NCBI GenBank assembly: GCA_017794825.1
Contig: CP051237.1
Coordinates: 5,996,644-6,060,643, forward strand
Reading direction: 5' to 3'
DNA length: 64,000 nucleotides
From: Pararhizobium sp.
GTDB taxonomy: Bacteria; Pseudomonadota; Alphaproteobacteria; Rhizobiales; Rhizobiaceae
Shown here one piece after another: positions 35,205-42,821 of the stretch. Both the position numbers and the translations under genes were made by a program. The notes under the pieces are model-generated. The model was given only the letters and a program-made list of their open reading frames with translations. It was not told the DNA's origin and searched no databases. The first letter of the stretch is position 1. Each line of letters begins with the position of its first letter.

Positions 35205-35343
35205 ATGGCAAGTGCCAGGGCCTGCCAACTTGCATTTCCGGAACCAGGACTGTTCGCGCACCATTGGCCTGTCGCTGCCCGCAACTCCGTTCTTGCGGCT
35301 GGGATTTACAAACTCCAAATCAGAATCCTGTTCAGAATTCTAT

Positions 35344-35359
35344 TATTGTTATATCAATA
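35344..35359. promoter_or_regulatory. Palindrome upstream of the nitrilase gene
   Basis: TATTG-TTATAT-CAATA lies 54 bases before the nitrilase start. Read on the other strand it is TGTATTGATATAACAATA, similar to the palindrome at 57457. Confidence 0.5.
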
Positions 35360-35412
35360 CATCATTGTTTGGCAAAGCCCCGACCCTACTGACCATCAGG
35401 AGAATGACAATC

Positions 35413-36345
35413 ATGGCAAAACACGTGGTTGCAGCAGCCCACGCCTCATCGGTCATGCTCGACAAACGGGCGTCGCTCGCAAAGGCCTGCGACCTCGTGC
35501 GCGAAGCTGGACGCTCCGGCGTGGAACTGCTTTGCTTTCCTGAAACTTTCGTGCCGGGATTTCCATACTGGATCAATCTGTACGCGCCAGCCGACCAGCA
35601 TGGCATCTATGTCGGTTACGCGGATCAGTCGGTGGATCTGTCGGGTGACGAGCTCAAGCCGCTTTGCGAAGCAGCGTCAGAAGCGGGCGTCGCCGTCGTG
35701 CTCGGCCTCAGCGAGCGGGCCGGAGGCACGATGTACAACACGCAGGCGTTCATCGGTCAGGACGGCGAGTTTCTGGGAAAACATCGAAAGCTCCAGCCGA
35801 CCTACGCGGAACGGATGATCTGGTCGCAGGGCGACGGCGCGACATTGAAGGTCCATGACATGGCGGTCGGGCGAGTCGGCGCCCTGATCTGTTACGAGCA
35901 TATGCTCAATCTTGCGCGCCAGGCGCTGATCGATCAGGACGTGCAGATTCACTGCGCGAGTTGGCCGACATTCGCAAGCAACCGTGACGCGCGCAACGCG
36001 ATCTACGACATGCGCGTCGAGGCGCTCATGCGATCTCACGCCATCACCGGACAATGCTTCGTCATCGTCGCCCAGAACCCGGTCACGCAGCAGAATGTGG
36101 AGGCGATCGAAGCGGCCATGGGTCCGCAATCCGTGCTCGGCATCGGCGGTGGATGGTCGGCGATCATTGGCCCCACAGGCGAATATGTCGCCGAACCGCA
36201 CACCGGTCTGGAGGAAAAGCTGTTGATCGCCGAAATCGACCTCGAAGCCATTCGCAGAGCCAAGGTCCTGGCCGACACGGCCGGACATTACTCCCGCCCG
36301 GAAGTCCTGTCCCTGACGGTTGACGAGAGGCAGTTTCGCAAGTGA
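35413..36345 (+). CDS. Nitrilase
   Basis: 310 residues from ATG 35413 (ATG 35404 is also in frame; AGGAG is at 35397-35401). The catalytic triad is complete: Glu44 (CFPETFVPGF), Lys126 (GKHRKLQPT) and Cys160 (GALICYEHMLNLAR). The PTYAERMIW and GQCFVIVAQNPV segments place it with true nitrilases rather than amidases. It would convert a nitrile to a carboxylic acid and ammonia in the cytosol. It is divergent from GntR copy 1 and has its own operator-like palindrome. Substrate unknown. Confidence 0.9.
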   Translation: MAKHVVAAAHASSVMLDKRASLAKACDLVREAGRSGVELLCFPETFVPGFPYWINLYAPADQHGIYVGYADQSVDLSGDELKPLCEAASEAGVAVVLGLSERAGGTMYNTQAFIGQDGEFLGKHRKLQPTYAERMIWSQGDGATLKVHDMAVGRVGALICYEHMLNLARQALIDQDVQIHCASWPTFASNRDARNAIYDMRVEALMRSHAITGQCFVIVAQNPVTQQNVEAIEAAMGPQSVLGIGGGWSAIIGPTGEYVAEPHTGLEEKLLIAEIDLEAIRRAKVLADTAGHYSRPEVLSLTVDERQFRK

Positions 36346-36495
36346 GGAAACGCAGCGGCTGCGCGGACGTTGCTGGATCGGCTCAGACCCCCGAAAATTT
36401 GTGAATTGACTCCAAAAGCCAGCACCCATACCTTGAGAACAGTTCATGAACATTCGACACGTCGGATGTTCGCCCGCGCGGAATTGGAGTGATTC

Positions 36496-36702
36496 GTGGC
36501 AAACAGAAATCAGTTCTTTGGCAATCCGGAAGCCGATCAGGAACTCTTGCGTTTGCTGGAGAAAGCTCTCGAAACACCGGTGACGGAAGATCAGCTGCAC
36601 GAGCAACGCATCAGCTTTGCTTTTGGCAACTCTCCAGATTCCAAATTCACTACGAAGGATTCGGTCCGCAAGACATCGTCGTCCATCAGACTACGGCCGT
36701 AA
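36496..36702 (+). CDS. Small antitoxin-like partner upstream of a Fic protein
   Basis: 68 residues starting at GTG 36496 with GGAG at 36486-36489. The sequence has NEFFGNPEADQ-like NQFFGNPEADQELLRLLEKAL and EQRISFAFGN, a pattern seen in small proteins encoded just ahead of Fic genes. The canonical Fic-inhibitory motif ([S/T]xxxE[G/N]N) is not obvious, so antitoxin function is inferred from position. It ends six bases before the Fic start and is in the same frame. Confidence 0.6.
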   Translation: MANRNQFFGNPEADQELLRLLEKALETPVTEDQLHEQRISFAFGNSPDSKFTTKDSVRKTSSSIRLRP

Positions 36703-36708
36703 AACGCC

Positions 36709-37305
36709 GTGTCTGTAAGGGAGAGTGACGATCCCGAGTTTTTCGCGCGCATTCAGGAACAAAACCTGCTTCGTCAGTATGATCTGCTGACGAACTGTAT
36801 CGAAATCGGATTGAAGAAGGACATCGAAGCGTTCGACAAATATAGTTTGTGGGCGCTGAATTATGCAGCGGTAGCAAATATTGCGCAATTCGGTGGCCGC
36901 TTCCGCGAACAGCCGATCTACGTTGGCAGACACATTCCACCTCACTTCAATCAAGTTCCGCACCTGATGGATCAGTTCTTTTCCGTAATCCACGAAAACT
37001 GGGGGACACTTGATCACCCAACTCTGCTGCCTGCCTATGCGCTTTGGAGAATGAACTGGATTCATCCATTCATCGAGGGCAACGGAAGAACAGCCAGAGC
37101 AGCCTGCTATTACCTCATTTGCATGAGAAACGGAGGCCTGCTTCCGGGAAACAAGATAGTGCCGGAGAGAATACGGGAGAATCGCGGACCCTATTACGCC
37201 GCGCTCCGAGAAGCAGACGCTTACTGGGCGGATGGTCACTTCAACGTCAACGCCCTGGCGGACTTTCTGCAAGACCTCTTGAAGGCGCAACTGACTGAAG
37301 CATAA
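36709..37305 (+). CDS. Fic family AMP-transferase-type protein
   Basis: 198 residues from GTG 36709. The Fic core motif is intact, HPFIEGNGRTARAA (near 114-127), with WRMNWIHPF before it and a flap-like GGRFREQPIYVG upstream. This predicts nucleotide (usually AMP) transfer to target hydroxyls. The two-gene module has lower GC than its neighbours and sits between nitrilase and Liv genes to which it has no evident functional link, suggesting separate acquisition. Confidence 0.88.
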   Translation: MSVRESDDPEFFARIQEQNLLRQYDLLTNCIEIGLKKDIEAFDKYSLWALNYAAVANIAQFGGRFREQPIYVGRHIPPHFNQVPHLMDQFFSVIHENWGTLDHPTLLPAYALWRMNWIHPFIEGNGRTARAACYYLICMRNGGLLPGNKIVPERIRENRGPYYAALREADAYWADGHFNVNALADFLQDLLKAQLTEA

Positions 37306-37315
37306 CGCCGGCGTT

Positions 37316-38032
37316 CTAGCCACGCACGCCCATATAGAGGCGCGAGACCCTTTCGTCGGCGATCAGCGCCTGCGCCTGGTCCTGGATGCGGACCTGGCCA
37401 AGCTCCAGCACATAGCCGCGATCGGACGCCAGCAGCGCCTTCTTGACATTCTGCTCGACCATCAGGATGCCCTTGCCGTCTTCGGCCAGCCGACGGGCGG
37501 TGGCAAACACCAGGTCGACCATCTTTGGCGCAAGACCGATGGACGGTTCGTCGAGCATCACCACCTTGGGATCCATGATCAGCGTCCGGGCGATCTCCAG
37601 CATGCGTTGCTCGCCACCAGACAGACTGGCGGCGAATTCATCCCGGCGCTCCCGCAAGATCGGAAACATCTCGCAGACTTTCACGATGCGCTCTTGCAGC
37701 AGCTTCGCGTCGTCAAGCAGGTAGCCGCCCATGCGCAGGTTTTCGGTGATCGTCAGCTTCGGAAAAATGCTGTGATGCTGGGGAATATACGCGAGGCCGG
37801 TCACCAGCATCCTGTACGGGCTCACCTTGAAGATATCCTTGCCGTCCAGCAACACCTCGCCCTCGCGCACAGGCGCCAGGTTGAAGATGCTCTTGAGGAT
37901 GGTCGACTTGCCCGCGCCGTTCTGACCGATGACGGTCACGATCTCGCCCGCCTCGACTTCGAGATCGACGCCATCGACGATCAGCCGGCCGCCGTATCCG
38001 CCTTTCAGATTTTGTACTTTCAGCATGGTCAT
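37316..38032 (-). CDS. livF: Branched-chain-type ABC importer, ATPase LivF (system 1)
   Basis: 238 residues. Walker A is GQNGAGKST, the signature LSGGEQRMLEIARTL, Walker B VVMLDEPSIGLAP and the H-loop region MVEQNVKKAL (Gln replaces the usual His, as is typical for LivF). It is the last gene of the minus-strand operon starting with the amidohydrolase at 42748. It starts 4 bases after the LivG stop. Confidence 0.93.
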   Translation of the reverse strand: MTMLKVQNLKGGYGGRLIVDGVDLEVEAGEIVTVIGQNGAGKSTILKSIFNLAPVREGEVLLDGKDIFKVSPYRMLVTGLAYIPQHHSIFPKLTITENLRMGGYLLDDAKLLQERIVKVCEMFPILRERRDEFAASLSGGEQRMLEIARTLIMDPKVVMLDEPSIGLAPKMVDLVFATARRLAEDGKGILMVEQNVKKALLASDRGYVLELGQVRIQDQAQALIADERVSRLYMGVRG

Positions 38033-38036
38033 GAGC

Positions 38037-38789
38037 TTATCCCAGATAGGCGTCGATGACGCTCTCGTCCGCCTGAACCTGCTCGGGCGCGCCCTGCATG
38101 AGGACCTTGCCCTGATGCATGACGATGATCGTGCTGGCGAGCGACATGATGAACTCCATGTTGTGCTCGACGATCAGGAAAACGATTTTCGTTTCCTCGT
38201 ATAGCTCCACGAGAAAGTCACGCAGGGTGTTCAACAGCGTCGGGTTGATGCCGGAGGCAGGCTCGTCAAGCAGCAGGATTCGCGGCTTCGACATGAAGCA
38301 GGAGACGATCTCCAGAAGCCTGCGCTGGCCATAGGACAGGTCGCTGGCGGGCTGGTCGGCGTATTTTTCGAGATTGATGAGACGCAACAGACGTCGCGCC
38401 TCGACCTCGGCGTCGCGGCGATGTTTCGTATTGCGCGTGAACACCTGCAGCATCTCGCTGGTCATGCGCTTGCTCTGCGCGGCGAAGAGCACATTGTCGA
38501 GACAGGTTTCCTCAGGCAGCACGCGGCATTCCTGGAAAGTTCTGGCGAGCCCCTGCCGCGCCAGTTTGTACGGTTCGACGCCGTCAACGCGCGAGGAGTG
38601 AAACAGCACCTTGCCGGCGTCCGGAACCTGCCTGCCGCAGATGATGTCGAACATCGTCGTCTTGCCGGCGCCGTTCGGACCGATCAGACCATAGATGCCC
38701 GGCTTGTCGAGGGTAAACGACGCGCCGTCGACAGCCTGGATGCCGCCGTAACTTTTCGAGATGTCGGAGACTTCAAGTATAGCGGACAA
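38037..38789 (-). CDS. livG: Branched-chain-type ABC importer, ATPase LivG (system 1)
   Basis: 250 residues with GPNGAGKTT, LSYGQRRLLEIVSCF, ILLLDEPASGINP and IVEHNMEFIMSLA. ARTFQECRVLPEET shows the LivG-type Q-loop. It overlaps livM by 17 bases. Confidence 0.93.
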   Translation of the reverse strand: MSAILEVSDISKSYGGIQAVDGASFTLDKPGIYGLIGPNGAGKTTMFDIICGRQVPDAGKVLFHSSRVDGVEPYKLARQGLARTFQECRVLPEETCLDNVLFAAQSKRMTSEMLQVFTRNTKHRRDAEVEARRLLRLINLEKYADQPASDLSYGQRRLLEIVSCFMSKPRILLLDEPASGINPTLLNTLRDFLVELYEETKIVFLIVEHNMEFIMSLASTIIVMHQGKVLMQGAPEQVQADESVIDAYLG

Positions 38790-39759
38790 CGTTCGCCTCC
38801 TTGTCTGTCAGCTTCCGGTAGGCCGCCTCCGCCGCGCCGCAGATGCCGCGCGGCGCGAAGCGGGCGAGGATGAGCAGGACGAAGCCGAAAAAGATCAGCC
38901 GCATTTCCGCGGCGATGCGCAGAAACTCCGGAAGCGCGATAAAGGTGATGGCGCCGATGACAGGGCCGACAAGATAGCCGGCGCCGCCGAGGATGAGCAT
39001 CATCATCAGATTGATGCTCTCGTGCATGTCGAACGACAGCGGCGCGGCGGCGCGCAGGAACAGAACCTTCATCGCGCCGCCGACGCCGGCAATGGCCGTC
39101 GACAGGACAAACGCCGCCAGCTTGTGGCCGAATACGTTGACGCCCCGGGCAGCCGCCAGCGACTCGTCCTGACGCAGCGAGGAGAGCGAGCGTCCGAAGT
39201 CGGAACGCACCAGGATGTATTGCAGCCCGAAGGTCAACGCCGCGATGATGAAGGTGAGAACGTAGAAGCCGGTCAGCGAACGGAAGTCCAGGACAAAGGA
39301 ACCAATCTCGATATTGCCGGGTCGCGGGATACCGGGCAACCCCTCGGCGCCGCCGGTCAGACCGTCAAGATTGTTGAACAGCGTGTAGAGGATCATGCCG
39401 ACCGCAAGCGTCACGATGATGAAATAGTGGCTGCGCAGGCGCAGGCAGGGAATCCCGACCAGAAAGCCCAGAAACCCGGCGGCGAACATGCCGCCGAAAA
39501 GCGACGGGACGAAGGGCAGCCCCACGTCCTTCATCAGCAGTGCGGTCGTGTAGGCGCCGACGCCGGCGAAACCCATGTGACCGAGCGAAACCAGGCCCGT
39601 ATAACCATAGAGGATATTCACGCCAATAGCCGGGATCGTGTAACAGAGAGCCAGCGTGAGGACGTAGAGGATATAGGGCTGGCCGCCGAAAATGAACGGA
39701 GCCAGCGCGCCAAACGCGAGGATGACTATGGCAGCGGCGGTGGAAAAGGACAGCTTCAT
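38773..39759 (-). CDS. livM: Branched-chain-type ABC importer, permease LivM (system 1)
   Basis: 328 residues from ATG 39759; longer frames upstream read through livH. About ten membrane helices, with the LivM pattern NILYGYTGLVSLGHMGFAGVGAY near 50, GLPGIPRPG, RSLSSLRQDESLAAARGVNV and a conserved GGAGYLVGPVIGA near the end. Starts eight bases after livH. Confidence 0.92.
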   Translation of the reverse strand: MKLSFSTAAAIVILAFGALAPFIFGGQPYILYVLTLALCYTIPAIGVNILYGYTGLVSLGHMGFAGVGAYTTALLMKDVGLPFVPSLFGGMFAAGFLGFLVGIPCLRLRSHYFIIVTLAVGMILYTLFNNLDGLTGGAEGLPGIPRPGNIEIGSFVLDFRSLTGFYVLTFIIAALTFGLQYILVRSDFGRSLSSLRQDESLAAARGVNVFGHKLAAFVLSTAIAGVGGAMKVLFLRAAAPLSFDMHESINLMMMLILGGAGYLVGPVIGAITFIALPEFLRIAAEMRLIFFGFVLLILARFAPRGICGAAEAAYRKLTDKEANVVRYT

Positions 39760-39767
39760 GATCTCTT

Positions 39768-40643
39768 TCAATCCTCTCCGCGAACCCGTACGCCGAATAT
39801 GCCCCAGGGCCGGATGAGCAGCATGAGGATCAGAACTCCGAATGTGATGGTGTCGCGGTAGTCTGTCGGGATTACCAGCGTCGACAGGGATTCGACGATG
39901 CCGATGCCCAGTCCGCCGACAATGGCCCCGGGCACGCTGCCCATGCCGCCTATGACAATGGCCGAAAGCGCTTTCAGCATCGGCGCGTCGCCCATCTGCG
40001 GAAATATCAGGAAAAGCGGACCAAGAAGCGCGCCGCCGAGACCGGCGAGCGCGCATGCGATCATGAATGTGAGCGTATAGACGCGGTTCGGATCGATGCC
40101 CACGACCACGGCCGCTTCCGGCGCCTGGCTGGTGGCGCGCATCGCCGTGCCAAGACGCGTGTGCGTCAGGAAGAGGTAAAGCACCACGACGGCCGCCGCG
40201 ACCACGCCCATGATCACGAAGTGCTGCAGGGTGAAGGAAAGCTGACCGAACTTGACCAGCGTCTCGACGCTGGCTGGACGCATTTGAAGCGCGTGAGGCC
40301 CCCAAATCTGCACCACCCCGTTCTGGATGATGAGTATGAGCCCGAGCGAGGAAACGATCTGCATGCGCAGATTGTCACGAAGCGCGCGGAAGACCAGCCT
40401 CTCCAGCACCACGCCGATCGCCGCCAGCGCGACCATCGAACAGAGAATCGCCAGCGGATAGCTGCCGGTCCAACTGAAGAAGAACAGATGCGTGAGGTAG
40501 CCCCCGACCATGAACAGGACGCCGTGGGCGAAGTTGAGCACGTGCATCACGCCGTAGATAAGGACCATGCCGAGCGCCATGAGGACATAGATCGATCCCA
40601 TCATTGCGCCGTTGATGAATTGTTCGAGAATAGCGGTCGCCAT
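39768..40643 (-). CDS. livH: Branched-chain-type ABC importer, permease LivH (system 1)
   Basis: 291 residues from ATG 40643 with GGAG five bases before. LivH features are GAMMGSIYVLMALGMVLIYGVMHVLNFAHG at the start (in segments), GTAMRATSQAPEAAVVVGID in the coupling loop and GGMGSVPGAIVGGLGIG near the end. A hairpin separates it from the binding-protein gene. Confidence 0.93.
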   Translation of the reverse strand: MATAILEQFINGAMMGSIYVLMALGMVLIYGVMHVLNFAHGVLFMVGGYLTHLFFFSWTGSYPLAILCSMVALAAIGVVLERLVFRALRDNLRMQIVSSLGLILIIQNGVVQIWGPHALQMRPASVETLVKFGQLSFTLQHFVIMGVVAAAVVVLYLFLTHTRLGTAMRATSQAPEAAVVVGIDPNRVYTLTFMIACALAGLGGALLGPLFLIFPQMGDAPMLKALSAIVIGGMGSVPGAIVGGLGIGIVESLSTLVIPTDYRDTITFGVLILMLLIRPWGIFGVRVRGED

Positions 40644-40678
40644 CTTGGCTCCGGTCAACTGGTGGGAGGAGCGGACAA

Positions 40679-40700
40679 CCGCCCCGCCGGAGCGGGGCGG
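40679..40700 (-). other. Intercistronic hairpin between livK and livH (system 1)
   Basis: Nine GC-rich base pairs (CCGCCCCGC with GCGGGGCGG) and a 4-base loop in the 70-base gap. It may protect or attenuate the mRNA so that binding protein is made in excess. Confidence 0.5.
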
Positions 40701-40713
40701 TCAAGGTTTGTGG

Positions 40714-41868
40714 TCAGCCTGCGCCGCAATCAGCAGCAAACTCTTCAGGGGCAATGATCTTGCGGCTGCCGTCTTCACACCATTCGGTGATGTAGACGGG
40801 CGGCGAAGCCTGACCTTTCTCGTCGAAGGAGATCGTACCGATCACGCCATCGACAGAGATCTCGGCGAGCGCGTCGCGGATGGCGGCGCCATCCGACGTG
40901 GTGCCTGCGGCTTTCATGGCTTCAACCGCCACGAATATGCCGTCGTAGGACTGCGCGGCGAAGCCGTGCGATTCCTCGCCATATTTCTCTTTGTAGGTAT
41001 CGGAGAAGTTCTTGATTCGCTCCATCGGGGCATTCGGCGGGAACGAACTGTACTGCACCATGCCTTCAAGATAGTCGGCGTTGAGACGGTCCAGGAAGCG
41101 GTTGGAACCCATCGCCAGCGTCCCGATCAACTTGGCGTCGAGACCGGCGTCGCGAATCTGGCGGATCGCCAGAGCGCCCGGCTCCTCGTCCATCAACAGC
41201 ATGATCGCCTTGCTGTCTTCGTTGCGGATGTTGGTGATGTGGTTGGCGAAATCCACCTCGCCGACATTGAAGAAGCCGATATAACCGAACTTGTAACCTT
41301 CAGGCAGCAATTCCTGCATGCCGTTGGCGCCGCCGCGGCCGGTGTCGTTGTTCCAGGCGATGAAGGAAAGCGGCTCGGCGTCGATTGTCTCGACGAATGC
41401 GGCAAGCGCCTCATTGAGCTGGCCGCTGTTGGCGTTTACCCGGAAGAAATAGGGATTGCCCTGCTCCGTCAAACTTTGCGCCGTCGGAACCGTGACCACG
41501 AGCGGCACCTGGAAATCCTGCGCAATCGGCGCTTCGGCGGCCGCAACAGGGCTGCACAGTTCACCAAGCACGATCGGCACCTGGTCGACGGTCGCCAGGC
41601 GCTGCATTGCTGACGCTCCCTCGGCGGCGTTGCAGCGCGTGTCATAGACCTTGAGCTCCAGCTTGTAGGTCGTGTCGCCGATCTGGAACCCGCCATTGCC
41701 GTTGATTTCGTCAACAGCCAGATTGAACCCGTTCATCTGAAACTTGCCGGGAGCGGCAAGCGGCCCGGTTTGCGCCGTCACGATCCCGATCGTCACGGTC
41801 TCATCGGCATAAGCCGCCGGCGCCATGAACGCGGCGGCAAGTGCAGTCGTCAACAATAGCTTTCGCAT
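40714..41868 (-). CDS. livK: Periplasmic binding protein of Liv system 1
   Basis: 384 residues from ATG 41868 with AAGGAG upstream. A Sec signal peptide (MRKLLLTTALAAAFMAPAAYA) precedes a type I periplasmic binding fold: VTIGIVTAQTGPLAAPGKFQ, VYDTRCNAAEGASAMQRL and YFFRVNANSGQLNEALAAF. A C-terminal Cys pair (EWCEDG and DCGAG) may form a disulfide. The ligand may be an amide or carboxylate used by the neighbouring enzymes. Confidence 0.92.
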   Translation of the reverse strand: MRKLLLTTALAAAFMAPAAYADETVTIGIVTAQTGPLAAPGKFQMNGFNLAVDEINGNGGFQIGDTTYKLELKVYDTRCNAAEGASAMQRLATVDQVPIVLGELCSPVAAAEAPIAQDFQVPLVVTVPTAQSLTEQGNPYFFRVNANSGQLNEALAAFVETIDAEPLSFIAWNNDTGRGGANGMQELLPEGYKFGYIGFFNVGEVDFANHITNIRNEDSKAIMLLMDEEPGALAIRQIRDAGLDAKLIGTLAMGSNRFLDRLNADYLEGMVQYSSFPPNAPMERIKNFSDTYKEKYGEESHGFAAQSYDGIFVAVEAMKAAGTTSDGAAIRDALAEISVDGVIGTISFDEKGQASPPVYITEWCEDGSRKIIAPEEFAADCGAG

Positions 41869-41890
41869 GGGTTGCTCCTTGTTCCCTTTC

Positions 41891-42748
41891 TTATTCCAGT
41901 CCATAGACGCGCATCGCGTTGTCCCGCAGGAACAACCGCTTCGCGTCTTCCCGAAGAGCGAGATCCTCGATCTCGTCTATCGTTCTCTTGAATGCCAGCA
42001 CGGGATAGTCGGTCCCGAACATCACTTTGTGCCGGCCATATGTGTTGATGTAGTGCACGAAGGATTGCGGCCAGTATTTGGGGCTGTGCGCATCCGATCC
42101 GATGAACACGTTTTCGTGCTTCCACGCCATGGCGATCATCTCTTCCGTCCACGGTATGCCGACATGGATGCCGATCAGTTTCAGTTCGGGGAAATCGCAG
42201 GCGATATCGTCGAGGAGAACCGGTCTGGCGACGCTTCGCAAGGGCCTTTTGTCATAGTAGACCAGCGACTGGCCGACCTGCATCTGGATTGGAATCCCGA
42301 GCTCCACGCATTTTGCGTAAAAGGGATAATATTTGCGGTGGTTCGGTTCGAGTTCGAACCAGTGCGGATAAGTGTGGGCGCCGATGAAGCTCATGTCCTT
42401 TACAGCCGCTTCGAGACGGCGCACGCCGTCCATTCCCTCGGTGGGATCCACGCCTGCAAGACCTGAAAATCGATCCGGATGGGCGGCGACCGCCTCCGCA
42501 ACCCACTCGTAAGGCATGTGCCAGGCCCCGGGCGTGCCTTCCTGTCCGAGCTTGCAGGCAATCAGGAAAGATCGTTCGACGCCGGCTTCGTCCATTTGCC
42601 GGATCATGTCGTCATGCGTGACCGATTTGACGTCGGATTCAGCGCGTCCGATCTTCTTCGTATGAAAGGTCCGCGTCCATTCCGGCCGTGCCGCGACGAT
42701 CTGCGGCGTAAGCGGATTGACCACAATATCGACGGCCTTGATTGACAT
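41891..42748 (-). CDS. Amidohydrolase_2 family protein lacking the N-terminal HxH (second copy)
   Basis: 285 residues from ATG 42748 with GGAG upstream (ATG 42772 also in frame). It is related to the protein at 31219: GAHTYPHWFELEP, LIGIHVGIPWTEEM and VMFGTDYPV give later His and Asp sites, while the start AVDIVVNPLTP lacks the HxH metal motif. First gene of the system 1 transport operon (22 bases before livK), so its substrate is probably the imported compound or a product of it. Confidence 0.85.
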   Translation of the reverse strand: MSIKAVDIVVNPLTPQIVAARPEWTRTFHTKKIGRAESDVKSVTHDDMIRQMDEAGVERSFLIACKLGQEGTPGAWHMPYEWVAEAVAAHPDRFSGLAGVDPTEGMDGVRRLEAAVKDMSFIGAHTYPHWFELEPNHRKYYPFYAKCVELGIPIQMQVGQSLVYYDKRPLRSVARPVLLDDIACDFPELKLIGIHVGIPWTEEMIAMAWKHENVFIGSDAHSPKYWPQSFVHYINTYGRHKVMFGTDYPVLAFKRTIDEIEDLALREDAKRLFLRDNAMRVYGLE

Positions 42749-42776
42749 TCGGGTGTCGTCTCCATCTTTCATCTGA

Positions 42777-42800
42777 TATATTGTTATGTGAATAATACAA
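42777..42800. promoter_or_regulatory. Operator-like sequence in the amidohydrolase/ThDP divergent promoter
   Basis: TATATTGTTATG (42777-42788) is identical to 35177-35188 and continues into TGAATAATACAA, giving an imperfect inverted repeat TTGTTAT / ATAATACAA. It is centred in a 73-base divergent gap, so one protein could control both operons. Confidence 0.55.
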
Positions 42801-42821
42801 AACTGACAAGGAGGTTCTGAA

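Noticed and set aside
36496..37305. Reading the small ORF and Fic as one gene broken by TAA
   Set aside because: Both parts are in one frame, but the Fic start matches the usual N-terminus of the family and the small ORF has its own ribosome site and family-like ending.
38761..39861. A 366-codon plus-strand frame opposite livM
   Set aside because: Low-complexity Asp/Glu/Arg/Gln content and the clear LivM on the other strand show it is a shadow.
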